DNA of 64,000 nucleotides from Phallus indusiatus (lineage: Eukaryota; Basidiomycota; Agaricomycetes; Phallales; Phallaceae). The stretch's first letter is position 1. Each line of letters begins with the position of its first letter. The stretch lies in contig JAQFWX010000024.1 in the NCBI GenBank assembly GCA_027605045.1, positions 558,001-622,000 on the forward strand. Direction: 5' to 3'. The notes below the pieces were generated by a model. The model did no database searches. It was not told the DNA's origin and worked only from the letters and a program-made list of their open reading frames with translations. The position numbers and the translations under genes are program-made. This document shows, in pieces, positions 57,811-64,000 of the stretch.

Positions 57811-60800
57811 ATGTCCGAAACACTCAGTTTGAAAGAACAAATAGCACCCAACGAAGATGACAATAGTTCTGGAACGGCCCAGGTGTGGTCTGATGACCAA
57901 AGTGCCAAACGTCCCAAGTTTCCGTCCATAAACGTGGCTCCGACTCCTTTGAACGAAGAAGGCGATCAACCTGCTCCCGGGCCAACGACGGGCCAACAGT
58001 CCGATGAAAGAATAGAGGATTTAGTGAGCCTTTTCCGTGATTTCCTTGGTAAGTCTCTGTTTTATGAAACAGTATGTGAAAATTGCTCATTAAAATACGT
58101 TTTAGAGGCTGCGCCCAACAAAGCAGTTTCCGGTTCTTCTCATCCTATAGCGCAGCAAAATAAAGCCGGCCCGCGTAAAAGGTTTTTCGGATTAGCCAAA
58201 GGTTTTTCTCATGAATCTGGATGTAAGCATGTTAATAGAAATTGCATTTGATTACTGTGATCTAACGTGATGCATGTTAGCGAATAATAGATATGATTAC
58301 GAGCAAAAGTATCCACGAGATCGATTTGGAGAGGAGGTTTCCGACAATTCTCGCGTTTGGTTGACATACCTCGATGAAGCCGAAACGTTTGATCGTGAGA
58401 GGGCAGAGGGATGGAAAGAGACAGTGGATGTCCTTCTGGTTTTTGTAAGCAGAAATTTTATTCCTAATCATAGCATCCAAGCTTATTTTATGTAACATAT
58501 ATCAGGCTGGTCTCTTTTCTGGCGTTATAACAACATTCATCTCTCAGGCCTCACAAAATCTGCAGCAAAATAATACCCAAGTTTCTGCGTCCCTGTTGTT
58601 CACAATAGCCCAAATCCTACTAGCACAATCTAATGGAATCCCGACAAATATCACTTTGAACTCAACCATGAATCCTAGTTCGCCCTTCACACCAAACACG
58701 AATGCAGTTTTGGTGAACGGTCTATGGTTCACCAGTCTGGCAATCACATTATCCGCGGCACTGTTTGCTGTTCTCGCCAAGCAATGGCTATATTATTACT
58801 TATCCTCCATCTCTGGAACGGCGAACGAAAAAGTTCGAGCCAGGCAGTTGCGATTCAATGGCTTTGAATCGTGGAAGGTTGCAGCCATCGTAGACCTCCT
58901 CCCGATCCTCCTTCATCTTGCTGTCGGCATGTTCCTCACTGGCATCATAATATTACTGTTTCCATTGGAAGTTCATGTTGCCTGGACGATTGTCGTTATT
59001 GCGGGAATTACTTTTACTTTATATTTCGTTTCGGTGTCGCTACCTATTTGGTACCCGGAGTGTCCATATACAACCTCGTTGACGATTTACATCGGGATCC
59101 TCTTCTTTATTCTACAACAAACTTCCAAAAAGATCACCGGAATCATAAATAAACGATCTCAAGCTATGTGGAGAAAAATAAATTTTAAAACTCGGCGTAC
59201 CGTTGTGCGTCTCTTTCGCTATGGCCAAAGCTTCGTCGGACATGGATTCATGTTCATTTCGAAATCAGCTGGTGCAGTGCCCCGTGGTTTTCAAAGACTC
59301 CGATCCGCTATATTTTCTGAAGAGCTCCCGGAATTCACAAAGTGGAGAGAAGAGAATATTAAAAAAGCTGTCAAGAACGCCACGTTCCTTGACTACGAGG
59401 CGGTCAAGTGGCTTTATGTGACTTCCCAAAACCGAAGTGTTCATCGAATTATTGCACGGTGCGCAGCTGTGCATCCAATTATCAAGAACCACTTTGATCG
59501 GTTCGCTTTCGAGGATCTTCCACGTACTTTGGAGATCAGTGAAATAAATGTAGTGGATATACGTTATGGATTGTGTTGGGATAGTGATCTCAGTCAACCT
59601 TGGGAAAGGGATCACTGGGAACTATTCCGGTCTATTCCCGTCGATGTGGTAGAAAGTCAGCTAGAGGAAGGAGAGTGCCAAACTTATCTCCTCTTTGCAA
59701 AAAAATGGATGTCTGGTTATGAACAGAAGCGCCAAACTCTCCTCGACGCCATCAACGGCAATTTTAATCTTCCATTGATAATATGGAGTTCCCTTTTAAA
59801 CGAGTCAACAGATGCCACGGTGGCTGTGCATATCCTTGCCGATGGAAACCTGAGTCTATTTACTCGGGAATTCGATCACACCCGTGAACTTATCCGTAAC
59901 GCGGGGTTAGTACGCTTTGACAGTAAAGAATTGGCATGGTGGAAGTTCGAATACCTGTTTCGTTACTTTGAACTTGGTACACCCGACCTTTCATCGGAAG
60001 CCAAAACATATGAAACATGTTATCTCCTCGTTATCACCATCTATCGTAACCTCACCTCCGATGATCCAGTCATCACCGACAAAGGACTGAGACAGCAGTC
60101 CTTGACAAGAGTGCTTACCACCTTTCACCAAGGGCATCTTGTGTTCACTGGTTACCTTCGCACATTAGAAGACGCCCTCCGTTTCTTCAGAGAGATTTTC
60201 TCCGTGGACTCGTTCTGGTGCAAGTCTATGACAGATGACGCCAGAAAATGGGCAGCTATTAATCTGAGTTACATGAATCTTTCGATCAGTCATCTGGAGA
60301 AGAGCTTGCCTTTTACGGACAGCCACGATCTCTCTCTCATATATCAATGTTATTCGCGACACCTCGGGTTAAAACTCTCTCATCTCGCACCTCCCTGTTC
60401 GTGCTACTGCTCGTACCACAGAACCGCCATCATCTATCCACGATCCTCTCGAATGATCCTGATCCAATACACCACTTCTCGAAATGTCTCCACAACCTGG
60501 CGAATTATTCCATTGATGGGGATTCAGACAAGTCCCTATATCCAGTCTTAATGGACCTCCTCAAATCCGTGGGCCTGAAGGATAATACCCTGTATGCCAT
60601 TCTTTACGACCCCTCTGTGCTTTTACAACTATGGAAACTCCTCGTGTATTGCCGATGGGAAACAAAAATGTATTTTCTGCTCGTGAAATCGAAGATTGAC
60701 AGGGAGAAGTTGGACAAGCTATTTGCCGCTATGAATGAACTAGTGCGATCATTGGACGACTTGGACGACATTAAAAACTTACTGAATGAATATTATAATT

Positions 60801-61189
60801 ATTATAATTATCTGAGGAATAAAGAAGTCGGAGATGTTCGTTCTGCATTAGCGGCATCCGCACGCGAGTTTGGACAACTTATAGGTCAACCCGACGCCAC
60901 TGCCGATCAATCTGCGTCCGAAAATGCATTGTCAAACAATGACCACAACAACGAAGAGCGTGCTCAGGTGCCTGGTCCGGATAAGGTACTTTGTTTTCAG
61001 AATTCGTCATCCTTGAGAGTCCCCTTACTAAGGACAATTTCATAGCGTACGCCCTTTAACTCCATAGGCAATTGGATGAAAAAGACGTTCGAGTCCATTT
61101 GGTTAAGATTACCGGACGGTAAAACTAGTGATCAGTCGACTGCTAGTCCGATCCCGCTTAGTGAAATAGATCTTAATCCGACAGCATAG
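57811..61189 (+). CDS. DUF6535-family membrane protein, full-length copy with one-base frameshift
   Basis: Exons are 57811-58048, 58106-58222, 58281-58444, 58506-60985 and 61046-61189. The N-terminal 120 residues are polar (MSETLSLKEQIAPNEDDNSS). The DUF6535 domain starts with RVWLTYLDEAETFDRERAEG and WKETVDVLLVFAGLFSGVIT. It continues with VLVNGLWFTSLAITLSAALF, LAKQWLYYYL, FESWKVAAIVDLLPILLHLA and WTIVVIAGITFTLYFVSVSL, about four transmembrane helices. A soluble helical tail of about 650 residues follows, matching the first copy. At about 60391 a single base appears lost (cctccctgttc here against cctcccttgttc in copy 1), and the frame shifts by one. Beyond it the sequence again follows copy 1 (FVLLLVPQNRHHLSTILSND). 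The tail also has an extra YYNYYNY run. The gene is either recently broken, the base is a sequence error, or the product is truncated at 60551. Confidence 0.8.
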
Positions 61190-62700
61190 TAAAATAATTC
61201 TGTATAACCAACGATTTAAATATACAATAACCGAACTCGAGAAATGTGATTCAAGTGGTAAACATTACTTCCATTCAACCCATTTCAATGCAGTAATGAA
61301 GGCACTAGTAGCCGTGTGCGGAAGTTGTTGCGAGGCGAATTCATTCTCGTCAGACGCAGGGAGATAAATACACGAGTACGACATTTGAAAAAGAGCAGTG
61401 TGAGACGAAGACCAATAGCGTTTGAAGATTTCCCAGGGAACGGAATAAAGCAATTTGAGTTAGAACGTGAGATTAGAAGATCATAAATGGATGAAATGAC
61501 TGACATGCTTTTATTAAACAAGGGACTGGTAGGCTGACGATGGGAGACGTGTCCTTGGTTGTTTAAAGAAAGACACGGTCGTCAGTAACTTGATAACACA
61601 ACTGATCTTAATTTTAACTCCCTCAAGATCTCCATTGGTTTTCGCTCGCGTGCGGGATACTAATGGCTGTCTTCGCGGAAACAACAGCTATGCAACAGAA
61701 GGTCTTCATTGCAGACAAGCGTTGAAAGTGAGACCAACTCTATTTGCCCAGGTGAGAACAGGAAAAGAACCAATTTTCGTAGGACAGATGTTATTCGTGT
61801 CTGCCTATTTGGGCAATTGGATGATGCATCTTTCAAAAAAAAAGGAGACCTACCAAACTTTAGATAATTTTTGGATGCCGATTGGGCTAATTGTGGCATT
61901 TTGCTCGGCTTTAGTTCAGAGAGAGAACAGGTCGGCTGTAATGATAGGAAGAAAAACTGGTTGCTCCATCATTGCCACGTGTCACATGTCACATGTCACA
62001 CCTGAATTTCATGTCACGATGAACTAAACTGAGAGATAAAACATGTTGTCCTCGGTGATGGATCTAGGATTAGATCAAATCTCCAATCTTTCGTATCCCA
62101 TTTGCATGTTAACATGAGAGGTGCGTTTCTAGATCAATCAACGAAGAATCGTTCCCCAAATTCACAAAGTCACAAACTCCCACAACGCCGGCCATTCCAG
62201 AGCGGATCCCAGAGTTTCTCCAATGTCAACAAACGTACAATATGCTCAAATGTGCCGACCTTTTCCGGAATCATTCTGTTTTATTTGAAGCTCGCTGAAT
62301 GAATCAGAACTTGAATGATGACCAGCGTTAACGTTGTTTGATTCAGAATGATACGAGTGAGAATTGAACGTGCGTTTGAATTTCTATCAGGAGAATATGC
62401 GTGTCTAGAAACCCTATTTTGTTCTCTCAAGCTCAGGGGAATGTGATATGTCGCTGCTCTGTTCCATCAATAGAAAACCATTGAAAGGATGATGGCGGCA
62501 TCGGGCTCAGAGTCGTCTTAGGAGAGGCTAAATCTGTTCAAAAGTCACCTTTCAAACCATCAAGTTCCTTTAATACTTTACAAAAATCATACAACTTGTA
62601 ACATTATCAAACTTATAGCCTCTGATTTCCTGAATGACAATATAAATAAAGCTTGGACGTTTTGAAAAAAGAAAAAAAAAACGCTCCTCTATTTATATCT
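61190..62700. other. intergenic, no gene seen
   Basis: 1.5 kb between a plus-strand and a minus-strand stop codon. It includes gtcacatgtcacatgtcaca repeats near 61980 and an A-run near 62665. No supportable gene was found; frames at 61285-61521 and 61590-62027 have no domain. Confidence 0.4.
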
Positions 62701-64000
62701 TCATTCGCTCATGTACTGCGAATCCAAAGAAATAGAAAATTCAGCCCTTTCGCCGCTGACCTGCTCTGCGTGCCATACTGGACATAGATCTCGAAGTTGA
62801 ACCACAACGCCTATGTTACGCAAATCACTAGTAAACTCCGTCCACCCTTTAGTCGTCCCATCCAACCGATGAGCTGGGCTGAAACACACTTCCAGAACCT
62901 TGATCTTGAATTTTGCAATAAGTCGAAGAAGCATATTATATGATGTACTAGTCCGTAATAGTTTCAAAGTTCTAAGATTTGGCACGCTATTCGAGTCGGG
63001 GGATGATAATATAATCGACTCTAGTATTTCCGAAACCCCGCGACTTGAATCGACCAATTCCAAGGTATGAAGGTATGGAAATGCAGTGCGGATGTCTTTA
63101 AGCTGAGTAAAGATCATCCACGCATCAGATTTTAACTTGAGGTATTCTATCCCAGGCATGGCGCATGCCAGATTGACAATGGGAGAATAATTTATTGAAA
63201 GTCTCGCGGCGTCCGAGTCGTACTCCTTGGCTGAGATATACAATGCAGGCCATCGTGAAACTTGAGCGTCCAGTGCACTGCGCAGACGATGAAAGTCAGG
63301 TTTCGGTTTGGGGATATCGTCCGCGCAAATCGTGCATTTGAAATTGGAAAGGGTTATACGTAAATAGCGGTGATTTGAGAGCTGGGACAGGATTCTAGAA
63401 GGAATTGTTTCGAACACGGAAGCGGGTGGGAATGAGAGTGACCCAATCTGGTTTGTGTTTTTATGAGGACGAATGTGGGACATTTTAATTCTGTATCGGG
63501 ATAAAGATTCGAGGGGCTGAAGATGTCGTAAGAACTGCTGCATATAGCAGCCGCTCAACTCTCTCCACGCGAACAATGAAAGCTCAGAAAGAAAAGGAAG
63601 GGCAAGTTTGTTGATGATCACCGACGAGGTCGCATTGATATCTTTAGTTTCCCACCCGTCTTCATCAGAAAAATCGAGATCCAATTTTTTCAAGAGAGGA
63701 CAGGTGGACAAGAATGCGAAAAGTCGGGATAAAGTAGGGACGGTCAAGGGTCTCCGAAATGAGAACTGTGTCAAGTTTCCGTGGGGAAGATCGGGCCATG
63801 GTAAATCCAGTCCGCTGATAATTAGTTCCCGAAGATGAGATGTGTCCGTCAAATTCGTCACCATAGGCATGTCTTGCGTCCTAACTGAATTGGTGAATTC
63901 TGGGTGCAACACGATGTCCAATCGTTGTAATTGAAGTGGTGGTGATTGAGGCCGTTTTAGACAATTATGAAGTTTGGTAAGGTCATCCCATGTGGCATGG
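62701..64000 (-). CDS. F-box/LRR-like protein, C-terminal part (N-terminus beyond window)
   Basis: The frame is open from the right edge (HATWDDLTKLHNCLKRPQ) to the TGA at 62701-62703, about 430 residues visible, in a single exon. It shows the irregular leucine-rich repeats of Agaricomycete F-box proteins: SHLRELIISGLDLPWPDL, NLTQFSFRRPLTVPTLSRLF, CPLLKKLDLDFSDE, FPYLHTLELVDSS and VPNLRTLKLLRTST. The F-box itself would be upstream, outside the window. Such proteins are putative substrate adaptors of SCF ubiquitin ligases, and the family is greatly expanded and fast evolving in mushrooms. The target is unknown. Confidence 0.78.
   Translation of the reverse strand, partial: HATWDDLTKLHNCLKRPQSPPLQLQRLDIVLHPEFTNSVRTQDMPMVTNLTDTSHLRELIISGLDLPWPDLPHGNLTQFSFRRPLTVPTLSRLFAFLSTCPLLKKLDLDFSDEDGWETKDINATSSVIINKLALPFLSELSLFAWRELSGCYMQQFLRHLQPLESLSRYRIKMSHIRPHKNTNQIGSLSFPPASVFETIPSRILSQLSNHRYLRITLSNFKCTICADDIPKPKPDFHRLRSALDAQVSRWPALYISAKEYDSDAARLSINYSPIVNLACAMPGIEYLKLKSDAWMIFTQLKDIRTAFPYLHTLELVDSSRGVSEILESIILSSPDSNSVPNLRTLKLLRTSTSYNMLLRLIAKFKIKVLEVCFSPAHRLDGTTKGWTEFTSDLRNIGVVVQLRDLCPVWHAEQVSGERAEFSISLDSQYMSE

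Noticed and set aside
58871..59421. Plus-strand frames within the DUF6535 membrane domain in another phase
   Set aside because: The main frame continues through them with clear transmembrane helices and paralogue match.
60347..61045. Separate gene starting at 60347
   Set aside because: Its sequence continues the DUF6535 paralogue alignment after a one-base shift; the ATG is internal and coincidental.

Overview
The window is nuclear DNA of a filamentous basidiomycete, almost certainly an Agaricomycete. Genes are broken by many introns of about 45-65 bp with GT..AG ends. Several families are typical of Agaricomycetes: DUF6535 and DUF6533 membrane proteins, F-box/LRR-like proteins, a CFEM/GPI protein and a hydantoinase-DUF917 fusion. 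All exon structures here were read by eye from splice sites, reading frame and family similarity, so exon edges may be off by a few bases.

Layout. 1-1621: 3' part of a DUF6535 gene cut by the window edge. 2.8-5.8 kb: general transcription factor TFIIF alpha (RAP74) and an unrecognised multi-exon gene, both on the minus strand. 5.8-20.8 kb: a gene-poor tract of about 15 kb holding one supportable small gene (14.1-14.5 kb) and a short repeat-like patch near 7.2-7.5 kb. 20.8-29.3 kb: a gene-dense block with a proline iminopeptidase-like hydrolase (-), a mitochondrial LYR-type protein (-), a CFEM GPI-anchored protein (+) and an arrestin-like protein (-). 31.5-31.8 kb: a 62-residue SMP (seed maturation protein-like) gene. 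32.5 kb: an apparent relic of a DUF6535 gene start. 33-40.2 kb: a tandem array of three DUF6533 genes, two readable and one decayed, with duplicated intergenic DNA, a probable transposon insertion between copies and a MITE-like element beside the third. 40.8-41.7 kb: an unrecognised gene. 42.3-45.8 kb: spindle-checkpoint kinase Mps1/TTK (-), divergent from a hydantoinase/oxoprolinase-DUF917 fusion (+, 46.4-51.2 kb). 51.7-55.4 kb: three minus-strand genes (steroid-dehydrogenase/ketoacyl-reductase-like SDR, AYR1-like SDR, cupin). 56.3-57.3 kb: a decayed F-box/LRR relic. 57.8-61.2 kb: a second, nearly complete DUF6535 gene with a one-base frameshift. 62.7-64.0 kb: an F-box/LRR-like gene running off the right edge.

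How it fits together. Housekeeping genes (TFIIF alpha, Mps1, LYR protein, peptidase) are interleaved with fast-evolving lineage-specific families (DUF6533, DUF6535, F-box) that show tandem duplication, exon mixing, frameshifts and relics. The hydantoinase fusion, the two SDRs and the cupin sit side by side and could form a small metabolic neighbourhood, but that is inference. A striking structural feature is the number of very small internal exons (15-27 nt) in at least six unrelated genes. Without them the conserved motifs cannot be joined, and automatic gene callers would probably miss them.
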